From Loxodes magnus (lineage: Eukaryota > Ciliophora > Karyorelictea > Loxodida > Loxodidae), in the NCBI GenBank assembly GCA_946699065.1, contig CAMPDV010000300.1, positions 62,001 to 126,000 on the forward strand: a stretch of 64,000 bases of DNA. The letters are read 5' to 3'. The notes under the pieces are model-generated. The model made no database searches. It saw only the letters and a program-made list of their open reading frames with translations, and was not told where the DNA came from. Positions 20,711 through 32,279 of the stretch are shown here, in pieces. Within the stretch, counting starts at the first letter, position 1. Each line of letters opens with the position of its first letter. The position numbers were made by a program, and so were the translations under genes.

Positions 20711-23700
20711 ATAAATTATTATTTGCTGTTTTATCTAAAATTAATATAAAATCAAATAGCTTCATTTAAAGTGCGCTATTTCTTTACATTCATAACATAG
20801 ATATTTATTTTCCTCCAAAAATTAGGAGTTTTTATAAAAAAGAAGGAATTCAATAATACTAATGAAAAGATAAAATTATACTTTTTAAATAAATATTATT
20901 TCATTTAAGTTTAATTTCTCGATTTTAGTTTAGCAAACAAGCCAGATCTAATACTATGATAAATATGATTTGCGTAGAAAATTTCTAGAATTAAAAAATT
21001 GAAAGTGAAAAAATGATCAGCAAAATAACCTTTTCGAACTTTATTTAACATCATCGTAATTTTTTAATAGAATATGCCAATTTGAAAGAACATAATTTAA
21101 AAATATAGAAAAATAGATTTATTTATTAGTGAAGAAACTTAGTTTATTGGAAGATATTCGCTAAAATTAAATTAATTGGAGTCTAAATTTTAAGTAATAT
21201 AATTACGATATAAATAAGTGATTATGACAAGAATTTAACAAATATAAGAAAATATTTAATCTAAAAGAATATGATAAATATTATAAATGACACAATTTAA
21301 TAATAAAATTATTACAAAGAAAAATGTATTTAAACAAATAAAAACTAAATATAAAATTTCACTATTAAAAATATTTAGAATCTAATAATAAAAATTATAA
21401 ATAAATATACATAAGCAATAAAAATAATAAGAAATGAAAATGCTATTAAATAAAGTGTGAAAGAATTATATAAATTAAACTATTTGATTTATAATTATTT
21501 TAAAATAATAATATTTATTTCTATATATAACTTAAAATTATTTAAAACTATGCTTAAAATGTTTAAAAATAAAGAAAATTATTTTTTAAGCTATTTAAAT
21601 ATATTAAATAAGTTTAACTATATTTTTAAATACAATACATAAATTTTATACTTTCTTTTATTTCTAATTATATCTTAAAATGATATTATATTTTTATTAC
21701 ATTTTTAATCATTTTACAAATTAAATATTTTAAATTTGATATCTAAATATTTTTTAATTTATAAAGATTTTGCTAAACTAAAGTTGTATGAAAAATTAAT
21801 TAAAACTATTTTATAAATATAAAAATATATTATTTTAATATATAATAAGAAATTAAATATTTTTATAATAGATAAAAAGAATCCCTTCATGATGTAAAAT
21901 TGATTATTATATTCTTTATTTACTTTATAATTTCTTTGTTTAAATTTACTATCTATAAAATACATTTTTTACAATGCAAAGGCTTTAAAATTCTAGTCTC
22001 ACATTTTTTAATTTTTATATATATTTGAAGATGATAACCACTTGCTATAATATAATTAGAAAGAAATTCTCTTCGATAAAAGTATAAATATTACTTATAA
22101 ACTTGATAGAGTTTTTAATTGATTGCAAAATAGATTTTTATAATAAGTTTCGTCGAAAATGTTTAAAAAATAAAGTTTAATAGAAAGGGATATTTGAAAC
22201 TAAAAATAAGAAGGGATATATACTCTATTGATATAATTTATTTTATAAATAAATAATTTTTCCTTATGTACCTATTTTAAGTAAAAAAATAGCATTTTCC
22301 AGTCTGTTAAACCTAGAATTTGAAAACTTTGATTTTAATTATAATTAGTAAAATTGCATTAATTATTAAATACTAATTATTACTAATTATTTTTTTATGA
22401 AATTTAATATATAAAAATAATAAATATACGTAAATAAATTATAAATAGTATTATAATAATATTATTTTCACTAATAATTAATAACTATAAATGAGTAAGT
22501 TTTTATAAAATTTAATAACCAGAAATATTTTAATTAAAATATTTAAATAATATTAAATTTTAAATAAGCAAGAATAATGTTCAAATTTATTATCATTTAT
22601 ATTTTATTAATAGAAATTTATCAAAAATTTTAATTTAATTTAATTTATTTATTGTTCTTAGACAATCTTTAACTCTCCTTTTAATAAAAAATGGTTTTAA
22701 TTTCATATTTTTTTATTTATAGGCATATTTGAATCAATAAAATTAAAAAATAAATATGCTTTTAATTCAAAATTTTAATTAATTTTGCTACTTTACTTAA
22801 CATTTAAAGTTAGAATCTTAATATTGATATAAATTAAATTATTTTTTTTTAAATTTAGTGGGATTTCATATTAAGTTTAGAAAAAGAATTAGAAAATAAA
22901 AAATTATATTATTTTTACTTATTTATTAAAAATTTTCACTTAAGCAGAAGTAAATTTGAGATTAGTAAAATAATTAGTACTTGTACCATATATACATCCA
23001 TAATTTATGAAAAATAGTAAAAATAAACTATCTTCAAATAGGCTGATTATAAAAATCTGAGATTTAGAGAATTTTTTTAACATTTTTAAAGTTTTTAATT
23101 TTTTATATTTTGAAATTGAAAGTTCTAAGAATAATAATTTTTTTGTTGAATTTCTTTATTTAAAAAGTCAATCGATGCAAGATTAATAAAATTTTTATTC
23201 TTTAATATTTATCTTTATCACAAATATTGTTAAATATAAAATTTTAAATTATTATTTTTTATTTTTTAAATTAATTAATTTATACTTTATTTTTTTCTTT
23301 TAGTAATATTTTTAAATAATTTAATAAAACTGATAGCGTCAATTAAACTATTAGTAATTTTTATATTCTCTTTTTATAGAAAAATTTAATTTCTTAAGTT
23401 TTCCTTATAATTTTCATTTAACTTTTAAAAATATTTAACTACACTTCTAAGTTAAAATAGAGATTACATAATTGATTATATGTTTTATCTAAAAATTAAT
23501 AAAATATTTATTTAAAATATAATTTAGAATTATAAATTTTCTTAATATTTTTTAAATTATATTTAATTAATGTTTTTGCATTTACTTTGGTTTTTTATAA
23601 AATATTAAGAGACTTTTATATAAATTATTTTAAATTTTTATTAAACAAATAGAAAAATATTAATTTTCCTTATTTTAATTTAAAATATTATTCTTCATTA

Positions 23701-24355
23701 ATAAGAAATGCAATCACAGTTTTATTAAATATTTTATCTAGAGGATAAGAACATTTCTTATTAGTATCTAATTAAACCTATCTTTAACTAGTTAAAGTAC
23801 TTAGAATATTTGCAAGTATAGTTAAAGTAAAAAGGAATTTTCTTTTAAGTTTTTATGAATTAGTATTATTAAATGAGATAGTAAAGGAGGCTATATTAAA
23901 CACAAGTGTTTTAAGATAAATAGAGTATTTTAGATATATAAATAATTGTCTCTATTGAAGATTTAAATTAGCTTTTCTTTATTTAATTATATAAAAGAAT
24001 AATGTTTTCTCTTTATTATTTATTTTAGTACATATAATTACCTAAATGCTTTATAGAACTAGTATCATTAATACTTTAAATTTAATATATTCTTATACTC
24101 ACTAAAAATTATAAACTTAGATAAATTAAGACTAAATATTTTACAAAATGTACCTTTTTATCAGTTTTCCAAACAAAAGTTAATTACAAAAAGATAGTTA
24201 ATAAAAAGGAATATATAAATATAATTTAAATATATGAAATCTATAAATAATCTAAAAATCTAACTCATTTTAATGCCTAAGTTTCAAATAATTCTATAAC
24301 TATCTATATCATCTTTTTAGGTTTAAATCTTTTGTAATAAGATTAATAAATGAGG
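20711..24355. other. Gene-poor, extremely AT-rich 3.6-kb stretch
   Basis: Long runs of A and T with short direct and inverted AT repeats lie between gene D and the right inverted arm. Several stop-free frames exist only because AT-rich codons for Asn, Lys, Ile, Tyr and Phe dominate. No RNA gene or recognised protein was seen. It is nearly identical in unit 2 (51797-55441). Confidence 0.45.
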
Positions 24356-27300
24356 ATGTGCTATAAAGCAAAACATAGAAAATTGTTGATTAGGAACAAT
24401 AAGATATAGAATAATAGTAGACTAATAAAATGTATTAAGAGTAAATAATAATCAACTAGATTAATTTTAAATAACTTATATTAGCTAATATAATATTTAT
24501 ATTATCTCATACTTTATTACAAAGAAACATATTATGTTAAGTTTACCCTTTCTATTAATTCAGAAAATAATAATAGAATATATTTAAAATATGCTTTCTT
24601 TCTTAAAAAAAGCTTATAATTTTCTTAATAGAAAATAACTAATTTTAAGAAAGAGTGTATTAATAGTGGTAAATATGTTTTTTGGATAAGTATAGAATAA
24701 TAGAATTAAGTTTTTATCTTTAAATAATCTAGAATAATTTAGGTATTATTAATTTGAAATGATAATTATAAAAATAACATAAATAATAAATATAATATTA
24801 GTTTATTATAAAAAGAGAAAGTTATCTAAATGTATTTATTATAACTAATCTAATATCTTTATTAATTAAAGAGAAATTAAATTAATAACTAATAAAGCTA
24901 AAAGGATAAAATATTAAGTATTTAATAGACATAATTAAACATATTAAAGCTTATTTTAATAATAAAATTAAATATTACTATTTAATAATTGTAAGATAAA
25001 ATTAGTGATACACCATTTATAGTTAGTTTAAATATTTACTTTCTACTACTTATATTTACTACATTTATATATTTTGCTTAGAATCAACATTATAAATAAT
25101 AAATTATATTAGTTTATTATTATAAGAGAGACCTTTATAAATAAAAGGCTTTAATGAAATAGTAGTAAGAAAGTGGATAATTAAAAGAATTTATCTTATA
25201 AATTTAAATGTTTTGTTTTAAATAATTTGATGTTTTTTAATATTTATTCAAATGATTAATAAGAAATTTATTTTATTTCATTTTTTTAATTAGTAAATAG
25301 CTTAAAGAAATCATTTTTTTTGATTAAATGTAAGTGAAAAGTAATAATTAATAGCAATACTTTTTAAAAAAATGTAATATTTATTTATCATTTAAAAGGG
25401 TCTACAACGAAATAAGGTTTTTTTAAGAGTCTTTGATTTAAAGCACAAATTAATAGTAACTAATAAATGCATATTAAAGTTATTATAATAAAGATATAAT
25501 TCTTCGTTATAAACTTTTGGTATAATGGTTTATTCTTTTATTTAAAAGTAAAAGGATATAAAATAATTAAAATTGTAAAAGTTTGCACACTATTAGTTTA
25601 ATATCTCGTCTTGTTTTAAGACAAAAATAGATTTTTTAAATCAATGTTTTAGAAGATATTTATAAGTATGCTTAATAAATAATTTAATTGTTTAATTATA
25701 TTTAAATTAAGTAAGTAAAATTTATTGAGTTATTTTAATTGAAAATTTATTAAAATAAGTTATAAAATTAAAATGGAGAAAAAAGAAAAGCAATTTACTA
25801 AAAGTATTTTTTTAAGAAAACTCTTAAGAGCAAGAAGCCACATTTTAGGAAAAGTATCTCTTCTTCATTTCAAATATGAAATTCTGCCCAACTTATGCTA
25901 CTAAAAGTTAATATATAAGATCAGTTATGACCAAAGTAAAGGTATTTCTTTAATATTTTTAGACTAAGTCATTACTGACACTTCAGCTGTGTTATCTGTA
26001 GCTATATCAAGTGACCTGAATTGAATTGTATCAGGTTCAGCATATCCTGAAAATTCGATAAAGATCTGGAATTTCCAGACAGGTGCTCTCCTAAGAACTA
26101 TAACAAGACATAATTATGATGTTTACTCGGTAGTAATCTCCTATGATTCTAAATATATTATATCAGGATCTTACGATAAAATAATCAAGATCTGAAAATT
26201 ATAGAATGGTTCTCTCCTAAGAACTATAACGGGACATAATTATTATGTTAACTCGGTAGTAATCTCCCCAGACTCTAGCTATATCGTATCAGGATCTGAT
26301 GACGAAACCATAAAGATCTGAAATTTCCACAATGGTGCTCTCCAAAGAACTATAACGGGACATACTTCTATAGTTAGATCGGTAGTAATCTCCTTTGACT
26401 CTAGATATATTATATCGGGATCTTGGGATAAAACTATAAAGATTTGGGATTTCTAAACTGGTCAGCTTGTGCGAACTCTTACTGGGCATTCAGACTCAGT
26501 TTTATCGGTGATAGTGTCTAAGGATAATAGGTATATAATATCTGGTTCAGATGACAGTACTATTAAGATATGGGACTTCTCTTCTGGTTAGTGTATTCGT
26601 ACTCTTTAAGGTCATGCAGGTGGTGTGCGTAGTATTCAGTTAAGTGTTGATTCAAGTGTTATATTTTCTGGTTCTGGTGATAGAACAATTAAGATTTGGA
26701 ACTTTTATAAGGGTGAGTGTATATAGACTTTGCAAGGACATACATCGTATATATATTCTATAGCATTTAGTGTTGATAATAGATGGTTGGTGTCGGGAGC
26801 GGATGACAAGACGATAAGAAAGTGGAGAATTTCGAGTTGAGTAACTTGCTATTTGACTTAATTTAATTTTACGATTAAAGATATAAGATATTGGTAATGC
26901 ATTTAAATGAATGTTGAATGGTAATAATGCTTTTTGTTATATGAAGTGTTTGCTTTTTATTTATTTATTAAAAGGTTGTATATTATTAAATATTCTTGGT
27001 TTAAAATAAAGGTTGAGTAATATAGGTTATTGAAATTAGTGAGGTATGATATTTAAAGTGGTAATGTTTAAAAACATTTAAAATATAATTATGGTAAATG
27101 AAGACATGAAATAAGTTTAATTTTATTCTATAAAATTTTATAGATTTATTTTTAGATTTTGTAAACAATTTTTAGTTAAGTATAAATTTTCATTTTTTTT
27201 GTGAACTAGTTAAAATATTATTTATAAGGTTAAAGTTAGTTTATAATCTTGATTATTAATTAAAAATTTAATTAAGTGTTTCATTTTATTTATTTTATTT

Positions 27301-28060
27301 TAAATTAAATTAAATTTTGTTTTTTATTATTTATTTTTTATGATTAATATTTAATATTGATTATTAATTATTATTATTAATTATTATTGCTATAAAATTT
27401 TTAATTTTATGTTTCCGATTGGAAAATAAAATTTTCTGATATTAAGTTTTTTATTTATCATTATTTTTCAATTTTAGAGTTTAAATTTCATGAAAACAAA
27501 AATTTTGTTTTTTTACTCAGCGTTTTACACTGCCAAAGATTTCTGGGACGGAATAAATTTTTTGATTTCGGGATAAAAAATCCTAAATAGGATTAAAATT
27601 TCAAGAAAAAATTCCAAATATAAAAGATTTTTGAGAAAAATAGGAATAAAAAAAATTTTATATTAAAATAGAATTTGGAAATCTTTTTTGTTGAAATGTT
27701 ATTTTGTAAAAATTAAAAAAAATTTTTTGATTAGAAAAATTTTTAACAAAATTGTTTTGTTTTTGATTTAAAAATATATTTTTGATAAGGTAAATTATTT
27801 TTGAAATAAAAAAAAATTATTGTTTATGCTTTGGAAAAAACATTTTTTAATTTTGAAATTCTTTTCGAGTAAATGAAAAAATTCGCTTTAAAAATTTTTA
27901 ATATTATAAGAATTTACTTAAATGAAAAAGATCTTAAGAAAAAAGGAGATATAATAAAATAAACCATGAAATCGTGAAAAAATTATCCTTTTTTCACTCT
28001 GAGTTATTCGCTACAAAAGATTTTCAGGATGGATAAATCCTTTTCTTAAAGAGAAGAATT
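24356..28060 (+). repeat. Right arm of long inverted repeat (unit 1)
   Basis: Inverted partner of 3470-7355. The inner edge falls inside the 5' end of gene A: the first eight or so codons of gene A are present in reverse near 24345-24375, after which similarity stops. The outer edge is just before 28060. Confidence 0.85.
25773..26840 (+). CDS. Seven-blade WD40 beta-propeller protein
   Basis: ATG 25773 to TGA 26838-26840, 355 residues. About 70 N-terminal residues are basic and helical ([20 protein letters not shown]). Seven WD repeats of about 42 residues follow, each with GH, an SV.IS.D core, SGS.D.TIKIW and a turn. In blades 2 and 3 the IKI-W tryptophan is TGA; in the others TGG. Another TGA is in ...DLN-W-IVSGS (26022-26024). 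TAA/TAG fill Gln positions, such as D-F-Q-T-G and T-L-Q-G-H. The gene therefore shows all three stop codons as sense, with TGA also as terminator. WD40 propellers are protein-interaction platforms; the partner is unknown. Adjacent blades share long near-identical DNA stretches, suggesting recent internal duplication. Confidence 0.92.
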
Positions 28061-28568
28061 TTAAAAGATGTGAAAATTTTTTAAAATGAATTTTAAAAAG
28101 TAAATATAAAAAAATAAATGAAATTTTAGGAAGAAACAAAATCAGTAAAAAAAACCTCTATAAGAGTCCTTACCGTTTATAATAGATATTATTAATTGTT
28201 AAAAAACCAATCTAAAATAGTAAAAACTCTCTTTATAAAATATGATCAATCAAATAGAAAAAATGAGGTACAATACATCTGTAATAATAAATTTTAGGCC
28301 AATCTACAAAGAATCTAAACAATTAATTAAACTAAGATCTAAATAATATATCTAACCTAACTATATCAAATATATAAATAAAAACTTATTAATCAAGTTT
28401 AAAAAAATTTGTGCTTAATTATAATAATAAGAAAAACATTAAAATTTAAAAAGAAGAGTAAAAGAGTTTTGAAAAGAGCTTATTACGAGCATTTTATCTT
28501 TTTTTTAGTTTGCGAAAAGATGTTAATTTAGAAGAGAAAAATTAGTTTTTAAGAAAAAATTGCTAATT
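28060..28568. other. AT-rich spacer between inverted arm and RNA-like repeat
   Basis: No gene or structured element recognised; nearly identical in unit 2. Confidence 0.4.
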
Positions 28569-28846
28569 AAAAAGATGGTGGGAGCTGAGATTGACCTTCT
28601 GAATCATACTTTCTGGTTTTATGGCTAGGAACAAGTTCCTTTCCTGTCGCTGAGAAAGTCCCTGGTCAAAGTCAACCTTTGCAAGGGAACGCCTTCCTCT
28701 TGATTATCCACTCCTGGTAGGGGCTTGAAGCCTGGGTGCCCATAGCGATGGAGCTCCCTGGCAGCTGCTTTTCGAAAGCAACAAGATATCCCCGTTATCC
28801 CATGAAGGGAGTGTTGGGGTCGTTAAACAGCAAGAAGTTGCAGTCC
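28569..28846 (-). ncRNA. Structured RNA-like repeat, copy c
   Basis: Same 278-base element as copy b, inverted. In the sense (minus) orientation it starts GGACTGCAACTTC and ends in TTTTT. Differences from copies b and d are few. With copy b it forms a second inverted pair nested around the tRNA-like genes, gene F, gene D and the right WD40 gene. Confidence 0.55.
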
Positions 28847-29960
28847 AAAACTCTTTAAGTTTAAAACTAAATTAAAGAAAAAATTGCTATATAAATATTT
28901 TTTCTCATTTCGTAATATTAAAAAGAAAAGCTTTAAAGAGCTTTCTGATTTAAAGGAACTTGAATATATCTACTATGTATATAGAAAATTGATTTTATTT
29001 ATTAATCTTAAAATTTGAATTTCTAATGAAGCTATTTTATTAAAGTTGAAAACTTTTTTAAAAATGAATGATTATTTATCATATAAAAACATTTGTTAGT
29101 AAACTATATAAATAATTTGAATATATGCAAAATAATAAAAATCTTCACTTTCTTGTAAATTATCTTATATTCCATCTAAAATAAGAATAAAATTATATTC
29201 TAATATTAAATAATACGAATTACCAAAATGAAAGTGTAAATAATTAAGAAATCAATATACCTTCATTATATCAAAAAGTTTAAAAGAAAAGCTTTAATCT
29301 TTTGTATTAATTAAAATAATATACAAAGTGTAATTTAATAACTATTATAATTATATCTATAAAAAATTGGAAATATTTCGTACAATATAAAAAGAAACAT
29401 ATATAGCATAATAAAAAACAAAGTTTCTACTAAGCCGATAATGCTAATACTACACAATTTCATAAATAACCTTAATAATGAGCTATTTTTTTTATATTCT
29501 AAATTATTAGACAACTAAATTATAATTTTTAATTTAAACATTCTTTTAATAAATGTTTGATTTAATATATAATATAGTATTTTTTAATTTAAGATACTAA
29601 ATATTCATAAACATAATAATATTTAAAATGCTTTATTTAATATAATTTTTAAAAGATTAAGCACTTATTTTAATTTAAAATATCTTATCAAGAAATTAAA
29701 TTAAAATGTTTTCATATTCATTTTCTAATTAAATGGTCATTATTTTTTCCTTATTGATCTATTTGATTGATGTTTTAAAGATTGTAATTATATTTATTCA
29801 TAAAGTATGACATCAACTGTAAATTGCTAGATTATTTAAAGATAAAAATTTAATTATTAAAACAATTCTTTTATAAGATAAACAGTGATAAGATGATATT
29901 ATAGCTTAAAAATAAAATTTTTTCTGCAAATTGATTTATAAAAAAAACTTAATTTTATGT
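28847..29960. other. AT-rich spacer before LINE-B
   Basis: About 1.1 kb of AT-rich DNA with no recognised gene or RNA. The 3' part may hold degraded 5' sequence of the adjacent LINE, but nothing could be identified. Confidence 0.35.
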
Positions 29961-29979
29961 GAGATTAATTGAAGATGAG

Positions 29980-32000
29980 TAAGATTTTAGGAAACATAAA
30001 ATAAATAGGTTATAAGAGGCAATAAATAGGCAAAAATATTAAGAATCTTTCCTACAAACTTATCTAGAATTCTTTTAGATAGATTAAGATAATCTTGAAG
30101 TTTAATATGAATTTATCAAAAATAACATCTAATACAATGCTGATTAAACATTAGAATCCTTTATTCCAGACTCAAGTTATAACAAATATCTCAAGATCTT
30201 ACTAAGAAATATGTAAGCCTAAAAGAGCTAACTCAGTATATAAGAAGCATATATTATATCTGGAAGAATAAAATAATAAGTAACTAATCTTCATGAAACA
30301 GCGAAACGACTTTGGAAAGACTTCAAGTCTAATTTGTGAAAGTTTGAAAAAATAAAGCAAAAAAGAAACTTTTACTTCTAAATGGAGATGCTAAAGAAAT
30401 ATTTTCACATACTAAGAAAATTAAAAAGCCTAAAATAATAAATTAAATGAATTTTAATTAAGAAATAAAAAATAAATCCATTGATTCATGGAAGAATTTA
30501 TTTTTTAAAAACATTTTAATCTAACTAAATAATAAATAAATCTTAGTAATTAAAAAATAGATAAAATATAAGATAGTATTTAAGAAATTAAAGATTATCA
30601 ACTCTCATATTTATAAGGATTTTATCTTTTTACCATACAAGAAATACAAGTAATTATAAAAGAAATTACGAATGGAAAAGCAGCTGTTTCAGCTTGAATA
30701 AAAGGTGAACTTCTGAAATATGGTGGATAATATTTGATAATAATTCTTCACTCTTTTCTGAATAATATGTTAAGATTTAGAAGAATCCCTTAGGAATTAA
30801 AATACATTGGCGGTAATTCCAATATTTAAAAAAGGAATTAAAATACATTGGCGGTAATTCCAATATTTAAAAAAGGAATTAAAATACATTGGCGGTAATT
30901 CCAATATTTAAAAAAGGAATTAAAATACATTGGCGGTAATTCCAATATTTAAAAAAGGGATTAAAATACATTGGCGGTAATTCCAATATTTAAAAAAGGA
31001 ATTAAAATACATTGGCGGTAATTCCAATATTTAAAAAAGGAAATAAAGATTACTGGAAAAACTGAATACCTATTTCTCTTATTAATATTATTATAAAACT
31101 ATATGCTAAAGCTTTAACAAAAAGACTATACAGACTGATTTATTAGAGAAATTTGATTCACCCTTCATAAATGGGATTTATAAAAATCAGATAAAAAACT
31201 TAATAAATTTGAATAATATAACAAATAATTGATAACTATCGGAAAAGTGCTAAAAGTAAAACTAAATTGATAGCAACACTGATAGATGTTTAAAAAATGT
31301 TTGACTAGATAGAAAGAAGACTTTCATTTGTTTATAATACAACAATGGAGTTATGTAAGGAAGTTCGCATGGACCATTTTAGCATTGTTATATTATGACA
31401 TAGTAATTAGATATTTGGAAAATGAAAGTACTTAATTGAGATTCAAATGCCAGGGTTGGAATATTAACTTCGCATGCAGACGATGAGCAGATGATCTGAT
31501 TCTTCTTTCCAAAACTGCAAAGTGCTTGAAGGAGTTAATAAATGAAGTAAGTAAGATTTTACATAAAATTACTTAAAGATCAATGTTATCAAATCTGAAT
31601 ACATCTAAATTTTAAAGAACATTATAAATAATAAAATTTAAATTTATGATTAGATAATTAACCAATTATTTAAAAGGAAAAAGTAACATATTTAGATGTA
31701 ATGCTACATCAGAAGAATAATTTAAATTCCCATTGTAGAGAAGTCGCGATCAAGTATTTAGCTGCAATGAAAAAAGCTGGTATTCAACTAATTAGATATA
31801 AGAATGTGATTTCTTGACATTTTAAAACTTTATGCAGATTTTTTACACTACCTAAAGCAGAATATGGAGTAGAAGTAGTACCATGGTGTATTCAGAAAGT
31901 AATTGGAGTTTTGAATAGAATTGAATCAAGTATGAGAATGATTTCAAGAAAGCATTTTAAGCACCAACTTCAACATTAATAAGTTATGTTTCATATATTT
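29980..32000 (+). pseudogene. LINE-B reverse transcriptase fragment
   Basis: Plus-strand frames with the non-standard code give, in order: a linker; an early RT segment NGKAAVSAWIKGELLKYGG (about 30675-30730); the segment VIPIFKKGNKDYWKN-W-IPIS (about 31018-31080; its second W is TGA), which matches the LINE KKG..YRPISL region; LIDVQKMFDQIE (about 31280-31315, RT motif A type); and HADDEQMI (31473-31496), equivalent to the catalytic YADD. A C-terminal part YLDVMLHQKN...KAEYGVEVVPW follows to about 31970. Several frameshifts and a 41-base minisatellite break the frame. No endonuclease precedes it on this strand. A dead non-LTR element fragment; clade not determined. Confidence 0.75.
30792..31038. 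repeat. 41-base minisatellite, six copies, inside the LINE
   Basis: Six head-to-tail, nearly perfect copies of a 41-base unit (one is 42) starting GGAATTAAAATACATTGG; copy 5 has a G for A at its third base. Unit 2 has a single copy at about 61852-61894. The unit length is not a multiple of three, so the expansion shifts the reading frame. Confidence 0.95.
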
Positions 32001-32279
32001 AAACTGGTTATCTTTCAATCACATTATGGTAAAAAGATTTTTAAATTCAATTATAAAACACATATAATGGGAATTCTCAACTAAATAATGTCTGTCTTAA
32101 AGATCCTTGCGAAAGTTGTAACTTTAGGTTCTGAGTTTGTATATACTAATTATTTCTTTTCGATACTATTTATTTAGTATTGGATAGGTAATTTACGGGA
32201 ATTATTATTACTATTCTAATTATACTATAAATAACTTTGCAGTGGGCATCCTTTTTAGTCTTTTAATAGTTACTTCATA

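Noticed and set aside
21457..21965. AT-rich ORFs at 21457-21642 and 21759-21965 (and unit 2 copies)
   Set aside because: Composition is only Asn/Lys/Ile/Tyr/Phe with no motif; expected by chance in such AT-rich DNA.
26289..26489. Minus-strand 66-residue ORF (and 57352-57552)
   Set aside because: Antisense of WD40 blades 3-4.
28569..28846. RNase P/MRP RNA: GAGAAAGTCCCTGG on plus resembles conserved region I
   Set aside because: No matching conserved region V or IV at the other end, and the T-run terminator and box B are on the opposite strand.
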